Program-made: the position numbers and the translations under genes
Source of the DNA: Corynebacterium sp. HMSC05H05
GTDB taxonomy: Bacteria; Actinomycetota; Actinomycetes; Mycobacteriales; Mycobacteriaceae
NCBI RefSeq assembly: GCF_001807265.1
Contig: NZ_KV788402.1
Location: 689-64,688 of the forward strand
Direction: 5' to 3'
DNA length: 64,000 nt
Shown here: positions 33,859 through 43,243 of the stretch, piece by piece
Layout of the letters: the number at the start of each line of letters is the position of its first letter
How positions within the stretch are numbered: position 1 is the stretch's first letter
The notes under the pieces: model-generated
Database searches by the model: none
What the model saw: only the letters and a program-made list of their open reading frames with translations
What the model was told of the DNA's origin: nothing

Positions 33859-35712
33859 ATGGGACAGGTGAATACACCTGTTTCCCACTCGGCCCCAGAT
33901 GTCCTTCAGGCCGTGCGCGGCGTGCGCGATGCGGTGGCAGACACAGCGTTGCCTGTCGGCGTCGCCTCCGAAGCCCGCGCCGTAGTCAACCAACTCGACG
34001 ACTATGTGCTGCCGCGCCTGGCCAATCTCGACGCGCCCCTGCTCGCCGTCATCGGCGGCTCCACCGGCTCCGGCAAATCCACTCTTGTCAACGCGCTTCT
34101 GCGCGAGCGGGTGTCCAACCCGGGCGTGATCCGCCCCACCACCCGCCAGCCGGTGCTGGTGGCCAACCCGGGCGACGCGGACTGGTTCAACTCCCCGCAG
34201 GTGCTGCCCGGCCTCGCCCGCTCCCACGGCGCGGGCGATGAGCGCTCCACCACCCTGCGTGTCGTGGACACGCCCCGGATTCCAGAGGGCTTGGCGCTTC
34301 TCGACGCCCCCGATTTCGATTCCATCGACGACCAGAACCGGGCCCTGGCGTCCCAGCTCCTCGCCGCCGCGGACCTGTGGATCTTCGTCACCACCCCAGC
34401 GCGCTACGCGGACCAGCTGGTGTGGAACTTCCTCAACGACGCCGCCGGCCGCGGCATCGAGGTGGTGGTGGTGCTCAACCGCCTCGACGAGAAGGCCGCA
34501 GAAACGGTGCCGGACGACCTGCGCCGCATGATGAACGACGCCGGGCTGTCCAACGCCACCGTGTTTACCGTCCCGTTCGTGGCGGACCTGGGCGGCGACC
34601 AGGCCGGTGAGTTCCTGGGCGAGGAGCTGGTCGCGCCGCTTCGCGAGTACCTGACCACGCTCGCGGACGACACCGCAGCCCGGCGCGACGTGGCCGGCAA
34701 GACCGTCGCGGGAGCCGTGGAATCTGTCCTGACCCGCGTGGACGCCCTGGTGGGCGGCCGTGAGCGCCAGGAGAGCTTTGCCAACCAGTTGGACGAGTCG
34801 ATCCACGAGTTCTACACCGCCGCGAACCGGCACGTCATCGACGCCACTTCCGACGGCAAGCTGCTGCGCTCGGAGGTGATGGACCGCTGGCAGGACGTCA
34901 TCGGCACCTCCGACGTGTTCCGCGGTTTCGAGCGCTGGTTCTCCAGTGCCGTGGACAAGGTGGGCAGCTTTTTCACCGGCCAGCCCGCGCCGCTTCGCGA
35001 GGTGGAAACCGAGATCGAGTCCGGCCTGCACGCCGTGATTGTGGATGCCGCCGAGACCGCCGCGTCGCGCGCGTGGTCCCACACCGGTTCGGTGGCCCCT
35101 GAGCTGCGCGCGGAGGCGGATCCGGCGCTCGCCCGCGCCAGCGCCGATATCTCCGACAAGGCCGCGCAGCTGGTGCGCGACTGGCAAAAGGACATGGTGC
35201 AGCATATCCAGGACACCGCGGGCGACAAGCGCCAGCGCGCCCGCATCATGTCCTTCGGCCTGAACGTGGTCACCGTGGCGCTGATGCTGGTGGTCTTCGC
35301 CTCGACGGCGGGTATTACCGGCGGCGAGGTGGCCATCGCGGGCGGATCCGCCGTGGTGGGCCAGAAGCTTTTGGAGACCATCTTCGGCGAGGAGACGGTG
35401 CGCCGCATGGTCGTCCAAGCACGCGAGGATCTGAACCAGCGTCTGGGCGAGCTCTTCGCCGCGGAGCGCGACCGCTACCACGCACTGACGGATCCCCTGC
35501 TCGAGGGCGCGACCGCAGAGCAGATGCGGGAGGCTTCCGCGGAGGCGAAGCGCGCTGTGGACGTGAGGCTCCTTGGGCTCGTCGATAGGCAAGACGCCCC
35601 GCAGCTGCCCGCACAGCAGGAGGACGTGCAGGACAGCTTCGAGCGCGGCACGCTGCGCGGGCTGTTCGACCAGTTGCGCGGCAACTTCGGCAAGGGGGAC
35701 GGCAATGTTTAG
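33859..35712 (+). CDS. Dynamin-like membrane GTPase, first of tandem pair
   Basis: A 617-residue large GTPase. The P-loop GGSTGSGKST is at 66-75, the switch/G3 region in DAPDFDS and the G4 motif NRLDE. A long helical stalk follows, then a hydrophobic hairpin at about 475-510 (LNVVTVALMLVVFASTAGITG) likely to insert in the membrane. The layout matches bacterial dynamin-like proteins such as mycobacterial IniA/IniC and Streptomyces DynA/DynB, which remodel or repair membranes. The stop overlaps the next GTPase start by eight bases, so the two are co-translated and probably form a complex. ATG 33859 lacks a clear ribosome site; GTG 33868 is possible. Confidence 0.85.
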   Translation: MGQVNTPVSHSAPDVLQAVRGVRDAVADTALPVGVASEARAVVNQLDDYVLPRLANLDAPLLAVIGGSTGSGKSTLVNALLRERVSNPGVIRPTTRQPVLVANPGDADWFNSPQVLPGLARSHGAGDERSTTLRVVDTPRIPEGLALLDAPDFDSIDDQNRALASQLLAAADLWIFVTTPARYADQLVWNFLNDAAGRGIEVVVVLNRLDEKAAETVPDDLRRMMNDAGLSNATVFTVPFVADLGGDQAGEFLGEELVAPLREYLTTLADDTAARRDVAGKTVAGAVESVLTRVDALVGGRERQESFANQLDESIHEFYTAANRHVIDATSDGKLLRSEVMDRWQDVIGTSDVFRGFERWFSSAVDKVGSFFTGQPAPLREVETEIESGLHAVIVDAAETAASRAWSHTGSVAPELRAEADPALARASADISDKAAQLVRDWQKDMVQHIQDTAGDKRQRARIMSFGLNVVTVALMLVVFASTAGITGGEVAIAGGSAVVGQKLLETIFGEETVRRMVVQAREDLNQRLGELFAAERDRYHALTDPLLEGATAEQMREASAEAKRAVDVRLLGLVDRQDAPQLPAQQEDVQDSFERGTLRGLFDQLRGNFGKGDGNV

Positions 35713-37303
35713 GAAGAAGACTGGCCTGACCGAGCGGCTGGAGGCGCTCGAGGAGGCCGCGCAGATCGGCGCGCCCTACCTTTCACCTACCAACCGCGAG
35801 GGCCTCGAGCGCGTGGCAAGGGCGGGCGCGGAACGCCGCGCGCTGTCCGGCGACCACACCGTGGTGGGTTTTTTCGGCGCCACCGGCTCCGGCAAGACCT
35901 CGCTGTTCAACGCGGTTGTGGGCGAGGATCTGGGCAAGGCGGCGGCGCGCCGCCCCACCACCTCCTCGCCGCTGGCCGCGATCTGGGAGCCGGAGGGCTC
36001 CGAGGAGCTGCTGGACTGGCTGGGTGTGGAGGACCGCCGCGCACGTGAAGGCGAGTTCGCCCGCGGCGCAGGCCCGCTGATCCTGCTGGACCTGCCCGAT
36101 TTCGACTCGGTGGAGGCGTCCAACCGCGCCATTGCCGAGCGCCTTGCCGGCCAGGTGGACGTGCTGGTGTGGGTCACGGACCCCGAGAAGTACGCCGACG
36201 GCGTCATCCACGATCAATTCATCCGCCCGCACGCCACACACTCCGAGGTCACGCTTGCGGTGCTGAACAAGGCGGATCTGCTCGCTGCCGGCGATGTGGG
36301 CACGGTTGCGGGCAGCTTCGAGCAATTGCTTATCGACGACGGCTTGCGCAACATCACCGTCATCCCCACCTCCACCCTCACCGGTGAGGGCATTGAGCGC
36401 TTGCGCGGCGCGATCGCCAAGGTGGCGCGGGCCCATACTGCGCAGACCGCCCGCATCGAGGCTGACATTCAGGCCGTGACGCGGGACCTCGCCGCGCCTG
36501 CCGGCGAGGCGACGCGGGCCCCGGCAAAGCAGGCCAAGCGCGAACTGGATGCCGCGCTCACCCAAGCCGCCGGCGCCGACCATATCGCGGAGACCACCGC
36601 GGCTGCCTACCGCAAGCGGCTGCACGAGCGCACCTGGTGGCTGGTAACCAGCTGGATTACCCGTTTCAAGCCGGACCCGCTGCGCAGGCTGGGTCTTCGC
36701 GAGGACGCCGACGAAGTCGGGGTGCACCGCACGTCCATGCCGGAGCTCGACGCCGCTTCGAAGGCCGTGGCCAACCGTGGCCTGCGCGATTACGCCGCGG
36801 ACGCTGCGGCTGGGCTACCGCCGGCGTGGGAGGCGGCCGTAGCCGACCGCGCCGATGAAGTCTCGCTAGCACTTCCCGCGGAGTTGGACCGGGCGGTGGC
36901 GCGGACGAGGTTGCCCGCGGAGCCGTCGAAAAGCTGGAGCCTGCTCACTGTGCTGCAGTGGCTGTTCCTACTCGCCGCTCTGCTCGGCGTGATCTGGTAC
37001 TTGCTCGTTGCGTTCGTGCCCGGCATCCTCACCCCGCTGCTGGGCGCCGACCTTGTGCCGCAGGTGGAAGGGTGGCCGATTCCGACGCTGCTTATCCTCG
37101 CCGGACTGCTCGGCGGGCTTGTGGTGGGCCTTATCACCGCGGTGTTCGGCGGGCTGATCGGCTCGGGCGTGAAGCGGCGCACCCGCGCCGCGTTACAGAG
37201 AGAGGTCGCGACGATGTCGGAGACCGTTGTGGTGGAGCCGCTGGCGAAGGTGCGCGGCGACTACGAGCGCTTCAACGAGCAGCTCGCCATCGCCGCAGCC
37301 TAA
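35705..37303 (+). CDS. Dynamin-like membrane GTPase, second of tandem pair
   Basis: A 532-residue GTPase with P-loop GATGSGKT at 58-65, G3 DLPDFDS and G4 NKAD, then a helical region. Two strong TM helices lie at about 415-440 and 462-490 (LLTVLQWLFLLAALLGVIWY; LLILAGLLGGLVVGLITAVF). It ends with a short coiled tail. It overlaps the upstream paralogue, and the division into one GTPase with a weak membrane hairpin and one with two TM helices suggests a hetero-oligomer. Copies of GCTTATCGACG occur in both genes (35580, 36328). A role in membrane protection or cytokinesis is inferred from family members only. Confidence 0.85.
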   Translation: MFRKKTGLTERLEALEEAAQIGAPYLSPTNREGLERVARAGAERRALSGDHTVVGFFGATGSGKTSLFNAVVGEDLGKAAARRPTTSSPLAAIWEPEGSEELLDWLGVEDRRAREGEFARGAGPLILLDLPDFDSVEASNRAIAERLAGQVDVLVWVTDPEKYADGVIHDQFIRPHATHSEVTLAVLNKADLLAAGDVGTVAGSFEQLLIDDGLRNITVIPTSTLTGEGIERLRGAIAKVARAHTAQTARIEADIQAVTRDLAAPAGEATRAPAKQAKRELDAALTQAAGADHIAETTAAAYRKRLHERTWWLVTSWITRFKPDPLRRLGLREDADEVGVHRTSMPELDAASKAVANRGLRDYAADAAAGLPPAWEAAVADRADEVSLALPAELDRAVARTRLPAEPSKSWSLLTVLQWLFLLAALLGVIWYLLVAFVPGILTPLLGADLVPQVEGWPIPTLLILAGLLGGLVVGLITAVFGGLIGSGVKRRTRAALQREVATMSETVVVEPLAKVRGDYERFNEQLAIAAA

Positions 37304-37311
37304 CCGTTTAC

Positions 37312-37352
37312 ATATCCCACCAGGATATACATCGGTACGGAACTATATCCGG
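37312..37352. promoter_or_regulatory. Candidate operator cluster upstream of CoA-transferase operon
   Basis: ATATCC (37312-37317) and GGATAT (37323-37328) form a perfect 6-bp inverted repeat with a 5-base spacer, and TATATCC recurs at 37344-37350. The same GGATATA word occurs upstream of the GntP gene, flanking the cluster that encodes a PucR-type regulator. Confidence 0.5.
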
Positions 37353-37443
37353 AAACGATGTACAACAGTGAGACGCACGCCATTATCGTTTCTTCGTAGT
37401 GCTTTAGGTCACTATCGATGCCACTTGGCAAGGAAGGAACATA

Positions 37444-38760
37444 ATGACGGAGACTGGCACTGCCCTTCCACTCGAAGGGGTAAGGATCCTCGATTTCACC
37501 TGGAGTGTCGCCGGCCCCACCATGACCCGCTACCTCGCGGGCTTGGGCGCGCGGGTGCTCAAGGTGGAGTGGCCGAAGGGACCGGACCCGATGCGCACCG
37601 CGATGTACCGCGCGGACACCGAGGAGAAGAACCTCAACAACGGCGCCTTCTTTTCCAACCTCAACGTCGGCAAAGAGTCGATGACCATCAACGTGAAAGA
37701 CTCGGACGGTCTGCAGGTGGTCAAGGACATCATCAGCGAGGTTGACGCCGTAACCGAGTCTTTCTCCGCCCAGGTTATGGAGCGCTGGGGTCTTGGGTAC
37801 GACGAGATGAAAGCGATCAACCCGAAGATCGTCTACGTCTCGATCTCCGGCTTCGGACACACCGGGCCGCATGCGGACAAGAACACGTGGGGCCCGACCG
37901 CCCAGGCAATGAGCGGCATGACCGCGGCGGTCGGCGTGCCGGGGCGCGACCCCGCAGGCTGGGGCTACTCCTACCTCGACGTGTGTGCCGGTTACATGGG
38001 TGCGATCGCTGTCGCGGCCGCCGTCCTGCAAGCGCGTGAAACCGGCGAGGGTCAACACGTCGACTTGTCGCAGGTGGAAACCGGTTTGGCTCTGGTGGGT
38101 CCGATGCTGACGGAGTACCTGACAAACGGCATCCGCCCGCCCGGCGGCTACCCCGGCGGCAACACGAGCATCGACGACGCCGGCACCGACGTCGGCTTCC
38201 GCGGCGATCAGGCACCAATCAGCGACATCTTCCCCACCTCTGGCGGCGGTTCCAACGATTACGTGGCGCTGACCGTCGAGACAGAAAAGCATTGGGACAC
38301 GCTTCGCGAGTTTGTCGACGGCCTGCCGGAGGTCACCCTGGCCGAGACGACGAGCCACCGGGGTGAGATTGCCCAGCAGCTCGCCTCGTTCCTCAGCTCG
38401 AAGACGAAGTACGAGGCGGCTGACCTGTTCACCTCCCGTGGCATCCCCGCCGCAGCGGTGCAAGGCGGCCAGGACCGTGTGGAATACGACCCGCAGCTCG
38501 CCCACCGCGGCCTGCTGGAACAGCGTGCCCACCCGAGGTTGGAGACCCACAACGTGCAGTCGCTGCCCTACCGCTTCCTGCTCAGCGAAGGCGGCTGGCA
38601 GTTCGCCGACCAATTCCCGGTACTGGGCGCGGACACCCGGGACATCTTGGCCTCTGTGCTCGACCTCGATGAGAAGCGCCTAGACGAACTCGATGACAAC
38701 GGGGTTTTGTGGCCGGAAGGCGTGCCCCACGAAGTAACTATTGCGAACTCGCTCTGGTAG
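37444..38760 (+). CDS. Class III CoA-transferase (CaiB/BaiF family), catalytic subunit
   Basis: Moves CoA between carboxylates through an aspartyl-CoA thioester, 438 residues. The N-terminal Rossmann-like part has VRILDFTWSVAGPTMTRYLAGLGARVLKVE, split here for reading. The catalytic Asp179 lies in SYLDVCAG, exactly where family members such as formyl-CoA transferase carry theirs. VSISGFGHTGP is also diagnostic. GGAAGGAA is placed just upstream of ATG 37444. It opens a cluster of four closely spaced genes with a second CoA-transferase 15 bases downstream. The acid substrate is unknown. Confidence 0.9.
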   Translation: MTETGTALPLEGVRILDFTWSVAGPTMTRYLAGLGARVLKVEWPKGPDPMRTAMYRADTEEKNLNNGAFFSNLNVGKESMTINVKDSDGLQVVKDIISEVDAVTESFSAQVMERWGLGYDEMKAINPKIVYVSISGFGHTGPHADKNTWGPTAQAMSGMTAAVGVPGRDPAGWGYSYLDVCAGYMGAIAVAAAVLQARETGEGQHVDLSQVETGLALVGPMLTEYLTNGIRPPGGYPGGNTSIDDAGTDVGFRGDQAPISDIFPTSGGGSNDYVALTVETEKHWDTLREFVDGLPEVTLAETTSHRGEIAQQLASFLSSKTKYEAADLFTSRGIPAAAVQGGQDRVEYDPQLAHRGLLEQRAHPRLETHNVQSLPYRFLLSEGGWQFADQFPVLGADTRDILASVLDLDEKRLDELDDNGVLWPEGVPHEVTIANSLW

Positions 38761-38775
38761 GAAGGACGCACTCTC

Positions 38776-39879
38776 TTGCACCCCAACATTCTCAACCGGT
38801 CGCTTGCCAATGTGAACGTCATCTACCTCGGCGACCAATTCAGTAGCTACACCGCGAGGTTGCTGCACGACCTCGGCGCGAACGTCACCAAGCTAGTTGA
38901 CGCGGACTACACCCCGGCGCCGCACGAGGACCACTACCTCGCAGGCATCACGCTCGAGGAGACCGACTCTGTTATCGAGCGCGCGAAAGACCGTGCGAAG
39001 GACGCGGACATCATCATCAACTCTCCACTTGCCGGAGAGGGCTGGCCAGTGCTTTCCGCAGAGCAGGTTGAGCAGCTCCACGCCGATAACCCGCGCCAGG
39101 TGATCGCCACGATCACCCCCTACGGCATGACTGGCCCCTGGGCAGGCCGCCCGGCATCCGACCTGACGCTTCTTGCGGCAGGCGGCTTCCTCGGCTCTTG
39201 CGGTTACGACGACGGCGAGGAAGCCGGCATGCCAATGGCCCCCACCGGCGGCCAAGCGAACCACGTGGCTGGCATGCTCACCACAATCGCGATCCTGGCC
39301 GAACTCACCCAGCTGCAGACCGACGAGCAAGCTGCCGTGGAGCCGCTGGACATCTCGGTGCAGCACGCACTTTCAGTGTCCACGGAGATGGCGATCCCGT
39401 ACTGGGATTACACCGACCGCGAAGTGGAACGCCACACCGGCCGCCACGCCATGCCGGTGAAAACCGCGAAGTGGCAGCACAAGGCTGCCGACGGCAAGTA
39501 CTTCCTAGCACTCCCGCTCTACGTGGACGACAAGCGCTACGCGGATTTCCGCCAGTGGATGCGTGACGAAGGCTTCGCCGATGTCGTCGAGTCGGACAAG
39601 CTCACCGAGGACGCGTACCGCAGCCAGAACCAGCCAGAGCTTGTGGAGCAGTTCCGAGAGTTAGTCAACCACCGCAACAGTGGGTGGCTATTCACCGAGG
39701 GGCAGCGCCGGCGTCTCCCCTGGGCTCCTATCAACACTGCCGACGAGTGCATCGACGATTCGCACTTCGCCACGTTCCGCACCTCCATTGAAGAAATCGA
39801 TGGATCGCGACGCGCACGCTCCCCGTTCCTCATCGAGGAAGCGCAAGTGCAAAACCCCCAGTCCGACGAGGAGAAGTGA
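38776..39879 (+). CDS. Class III CoA-transferase-like protein lacking the catalytic Asp
   Basis: A 367-residue CaiB/BaiF relative starting at TTG 38776, with GGAAGGA nine bases upstream. The fold markers TITPYGMTGPWAG and WAPINTADECIDD are present. At the position of the nucleophilic Asp it reads ANHVAG, so Asn162 replaces Asp. The protein is shorter than its partner and starts only 15 bases after it. The likely role is as the non-catalytic subunit of a hetero-oligomeric transferase, as in two-subunit members of the family. A separate activity is possible. Confidence 0.85.
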   Translation: MHPNILNRSLANVNVIYLGDQFSSYTARLLHDLGANVTKLVDADYTPAPHEDHYLAGITLEETDSVIERAKDRAKDADIIINSPLAGEGWPVLSAEQVEQLHADNPRQVIATITPYGMTGPWAGRPASDLTLLAAGGFLGSCGYDDGEEAGMPMAPTGGQANHVAGMLTTIAILAELTQLQTDEQAAVEPLDISVQHALSVSTEMAIPYWDYTDREVERHTGRHAMPVKTAKWQHKAADGKYFLALPLYVDDKRYADFRQWMRDEGFADVVESDKLTEDAYRSQNQPELVEQFRELVNHRNSGWLFTEGQRRRLPWAPINTADECIDDSHFATFRTSIEEIDGSRRARSPFLIEEAQVQNPQSDEEK

Positions 39880-39883
39880 TTCC

Positions 39884-41041
39884 ATGAGCCAATTCAACGC
39901 TGACATCATCGGAGTAGGCCAGACCGAGTACACCCGCGGCACTGAGCGAAGCGAGTCGCAACAGATCATCCACGCGGCCATCGAGGCATGCAAAGACGCG
40001 GGCGTGGACACCAGCGATGTCGACGGCATCGTGATGGCCTGGAACGACATTCCCTCCAACGAGGACTTCATCAACGCGCTCGGCATCACCGACCTCCGCT
40101 ACCACTCCCATGTACACATCGGCGGGGCGTCTGCGGCCGCGGCGGTGGGTCAGGCGGCTGCTGCAGTGTCCTGCGGGATGGCCGAGAACGTACTGGTCAC
40201 TTTGGGCTGGAACGCGTACTCGGGCAAGCACAGCTTCAGTTCCGCGGACCAAACCGATTCCGCGATCTACGTCCCGGGGAAAGAGATCCGCCAGAACCTA
40301 GAAATGCCGCTTGGCATTTTCGCCCCCATGCAGTGGTACAGCTTCCACGCGAACCGGTGGATCCACGAGTACAACATCGACCCCAACGCGATGCGGACCG
40401 TCTCGCTGACCACCCGTAAGCACGCGAACCTGAACCCGAACGCCTACTTCCAATCCCGCAAGCTGACGGAAGAGGATTACGACAACTCGAAGGTCCTGGT
40501 CAAACCGTTCCACCTCTTCGACATTTCGCTTGAGACGGACGGCGCGGCCGCGGTGCTGGTGTCCAGGAAGGGCAACAGCGACAAAGGCGTCTCCATTCTC
40601 GCCTCTACAGAGGGCCACGCCGACTACCCGGACGACATCCTGGGTCGTCGCGACATCTTGAACATGGGCATCACTAAAGCTGGCCCGCGCGCACTGCAGA
40701 TCGCTGGCGTGACTACCGACGACATCGATTTCGCTGAGCTCTACGACTGCTTCACGTTCATCGTGCTGCGTCAGCTGGAAGAGATTGGCTTCTGCGAGCG
40801 CGGCGAGTCGCCCGATTTCGTGGCGGACGGCCGAATCGGCCTCGGCGGCACATTGCCGGTGAACACCCACGGCGGCTTACTTTCCGAGGCGCACGTCGCG
40901 GGCATGAACCACATCGTTGAGGCGGTTCGACAGCTTCGCGGCGAGTGCGGCGAACGCCAAGTCCAGGACGCAGAGGTCGGTCTGGTGACTGGCTACGGCG
41001 ATTTCGGGGACGGATCCGCGGTCGTGCTCGCTCGGAACTAA
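39884..41041 (+). CDS. Thiolase-fold protein without catalytic cysteines (Ltp-like)
   Basis: A 385-residue thiolase-superfamily protein. The family start ADIIGVGQTEYTRG and the end motif NTHGGLLSEAHVAGMNHIVEA are clear. Where true thiolases have the nucleophile in CASG, this has GGAS (residues 80-83). The second Cys motif is replaced by TGYGDFG, while a His survives in SEAH. It should not act as a thiolase. Ltp2-type relatives work as retro-aldolases together with a DUF35 protein, and a DUF35 gene follows 32 bases downstream. ATG 39884 has GAGGAGAAG upstream. A carbon-carbon lyase role on an acyl-CoA is therefore the favoured inference. Confidence 0.85.
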   Translation: MSQFNADIIGVGQTEYTRGTERSESQQIIHAAIEACKDAGVDTSDVDGIVMAWNDIPSNEDFINALGITDLRYHSHVHIGGASAAAAVGQAAAAVSCGMAENVLVTLGWNAYSGKHSFSSADQTDSAIYVPGKEIRQNLEMPLGIFAPMQWYSFHANRWIHEYNIDPNAMRTVSLTTRKHANLNPNAYFQSRKLTEEDYDNSKVLVKPFHLFDISLETDGAAAVLVSRKGNSDKGVSILASTEGHADYPDDILGRRDILNMGITKAGPRALQIAGVTTDDIDFAELYDCFTFIVLRQLEEIGFCERGESPDFVADGRIGLGGTLPVNTHGGLLSEAHVAGMNHIVEAVRQLRGECGERQVQDAEVGLVTGYGDFGDGSAVVLARN

Positions 41042-41073
41042 AAGACAACAGCGAACTTTGTTGGGAGATTGAA

Positions 41074-41502
41074 ATGGCAGAGAACACTATCGAAGCTAGC
41101 AACGACGTCTTGATGCCGGGCGCCGCCGACGACCCTCGCTACCAGCAATTCTTCGAAGGGCTGAAGCAGAAGGAAATCCGGGTGCGCCAGTGCACTCAAT
41201 GCGAGAGGTGGCAGTGGCCACCGCACGACCGCTGCTTCCAGTGCCAAGGTTCTGATTTTGAGTGGCATCAGATGCCCACGTCGGGTGAGGTGTACTCCTT
41301 TTCCGTGATGTACAGGGCCTTCGACCCGTACCACCAGGACAAACTTCCCTACGGCATTGTGATCGTCCAACTCGGCCCCGTGCATGTCACCGGGCGTTTC
41401 GAGGGGGATCCGGAGGACATCCACTGCGGCATGCCGGTAGAGCTGGTGTGGGACGACCTCGCGGTAGCAGGCCACAGCCCGGTCTTCGCCGCGGCTAATT
41501 AG
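41074..41502 (+). CDS. DUF35 zinc-ribbon/OB-fold protein, partner of the thiolase-like protein
   Basis: A 142-residue protein with a rubredoxin-like zinc ribbon: CTQCERW at about 39-45 and CFQCQG at about 53-58, four Cys in two CxxC pairs. The OB-fold DUF35 domain follows from about residue 65 (PTSGEVYSFSVMYRAF). DUF35 proteins bind acyl-CoA and associate with thiolase-like subunits. The gene order thiolase-like then DUF35 is the standard pairing. A GGAG lies ahead of ATG 41074. It ends the four-gene unit, followed by the regulator. Confidence 0.9.
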   Translation: MAENTIEASNDVLMPGAADDPRYQQFFEGLKQKEIRVRQCTQCERWQWPPHDRCFQCQGSDFEWHQMPTSGEVYSFSVMYRAFDPYHQDKLPYGIVIVQLGPVHVTGRFEGDPEDIHCGMPVELVWDDLAVAGHSPVFAAAN

Positions 41503-41542
41503 CCCTCCGGAGCCCGATTCGCCCGGTAAGCTTCCCTCCGAT

Positions 41543-43213
41543 ATGGACAGGGACCACGGGCAATCCACTACCGCGGCAGCAAGGCGCGTGGCGGTGCGTA
41601 ACGAGTTGTACGACACCGTCGCGCGCCTGACTGCTGTTACGGATTCAGCGACTCTAGTGCGGGTCCTTTGCCGAGACGTCCGAAGCGCCTTGCGCTGCGA
41701 GTTGACCTACATCGCCACATCGGACGACGAGGAAGAAAGCATCACTGCGATTACCGCGAGCGGTGAGCCGGCGGTCCGCTTTTCCTCTGTGAGAACAGGA
41801 CGCAGCGTCGGTGTTGCTGGCCTGGTGGTCTCCACGGGCCGGATGTTCGCTACTTCCAACTACTGGGGCGACAACGAGTTCAACCACGACCCGGAGATAG
41901 ATGCGATCCTGAAAAAGGAGGGTCTCGTCGCATACGCTGCGGCTCCTCTCGTCGCGGACGGGAAGACGATCGGGGCATTGTTAGCCGCCGAGCGCCACGA
42001 AAGAGAGTTCACTCAGTTTGACCTGGAGCTGCTCAGCGAGATTGCGTCGGTGGCGGGGCCCGCGCTGCGCAGGGTTCAAGAAAGCGAAGACACGGAAGAA
42101 GAGTTGCGCAGTCTGCGAAGCTCCACCCGCCGTGCGGAGGCGTTCCGGTCGAGTGTGTTTGACCCCCTCGGAGCCGTCGCCGCGGGTACCGCGTCATCCA
42201 AGGTGCGCGAGCTCATCCTGGACAGCATTTCGACGAGTTTCGGCGTGCACGCGTCCATCGCCAACTCTGATGCCAGCGCCGCCCCGGAGCGGGGATGGCG
42301 CTACGTCAACGAGATTCCCAACGCAGGAAGAATCGCCCGTTTCTTCCACGTGGAAGCACCCGAGAAGCCCACAGATGGCTGGCTTGCCGCCGCGGCGGAA
42401 TCGGCAGCCTTGGTGCTGGGTGTAGTGGGCCAGATGGAGGAATCGCGGGCCGCGGCTGACGAGCGGACCCGTGGCGAGTTGTTGCAGGATTTTCTCGCTG
42501 GCCGTTCTCCCCGCTACTTGGCGGACAGCGCCAGAAAGCTCGATGTTGAGGAAGTGCTCGACGAAGCCGCAGCCCTTGTCATCATCCCCTCGAAGCCCAA
42601 CCGTCGAGGTTTGCGTTCCATGGAGGTAATGCGACTGGTCAAGAAGTTTGGTGGGCTCGTCGAAGACCAGGGAACACGGGTTATCTTCCTTATCCCCAAC
42701 CGTGAGTTGGAGCAGCGCAGCAAGGCGCTGACCGAAACCTTCCTTGGAGAAACCGGGGACGGTTACGCCGGGCTTTCGGCAGTGGGCACGCCGGCGCGCT
42801 ACCCGGAGCTCATCGTGGAGGCCACTTCGCTCGCGGTTGCATCGAAGAATATGGGAGCCCAGGGAGCGGTTGCCAACGCCGCAAGTTTCGGATTCGTCGG
42901 CGCGGCCTTAAGCTCCGACGAAGCGCGAGCGGACATGATCATCCGCAAAGAGATAGAGCCCGTCATCACGTACGACAAGGACCGAGGCACCGACCTCATC
43001 GCAACCATGCATTGCTATGTGCGCAACAACTTCAACGCTCGTCTCACCGCAGACGAGTTGGTGATCCACCCTAAGACGGTCTCGCAACGGTTGGCACGGA
43101 TCTCGGCGCTCCTCGGGCCCGACTGGGCGCAGTATCCGAGGAGTTTGAATGTAGCCAGCGCTTTAGAGATTCTGCGGATTCGGGAGTCACTCGGCGGCTC
43201 GATCGAAAATTAA
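41543..43213 (+). CDS. Transcriptional regulator with GAF and PucR/CdaR-type HTH domains
   Basis: A 556-residue regulator. The GAF-like sensor lies at about 20-180 (ELTYIATSDDEEESITAITA, AYAAAPLVADGKTIGALLAAER), a short coiled link follows, a middle domain spans 200-460, and the C-terminal PucR-type helix-turn-helix is at about 490-545 (NNFNARLTADELVIHPKTVSQRLARI). Such proteins are local activators of organic-acid or purine catabolism and respond to a small ligand. It sits between the acyl-CoA enzymes and the permease, both of which have GGATATA elements upstream. That points to local control, with the ligand probably the transported acid or its CoA ester. Confidence 0.85.
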   Translation: MDRDHGQSTTAAARRVAVRNELYDTVARLTAVTDSATLVRVLCRDVRSALRCELTYIATSDDEEESITAITASGEPAVRFSSVRTGRSVGVAGLVVSTGRMFATSNYWGDNEFNHDPEIDAILKKEGLVAYAAAPLVADGKTIGALLAAERHEREFTQFDLELLSEIASVAGPALRRVQESEDTEEELRSLRSSTRRAEAFRSSVFDPLGAVAAGTASSKVRELILDSISTSFGVHASIANSDASAAPERGWRYVNEIPNAGRIARFFHVEAPEKPTDGWLAAAAESAALVLGVVGQMEESRAAADERTRGELLQDFLAGRSPRYLADSARKLDVEEVLDEAAALVIIPSKPNRRGLRSMEVMRLVKKFGGLVEDQGTRVIFLIPNRELEQRSKALTETFLGETGDGYAGLSAVGTPARYPELIVEATSLAVASKNMGAQGAVANAASFGFVGAALSSDEARADMIIRKEIEPVITYDKDRGTDLIATMHCYVRNNFNARLTADELVIHPKTVSQRLARISALLGPDWAQYPRSLNVASALEILRIRESLGGSIEN

Positions 43214-43243
43214 CGAACCACCCGCCCTCCCCAATACCCTGCA

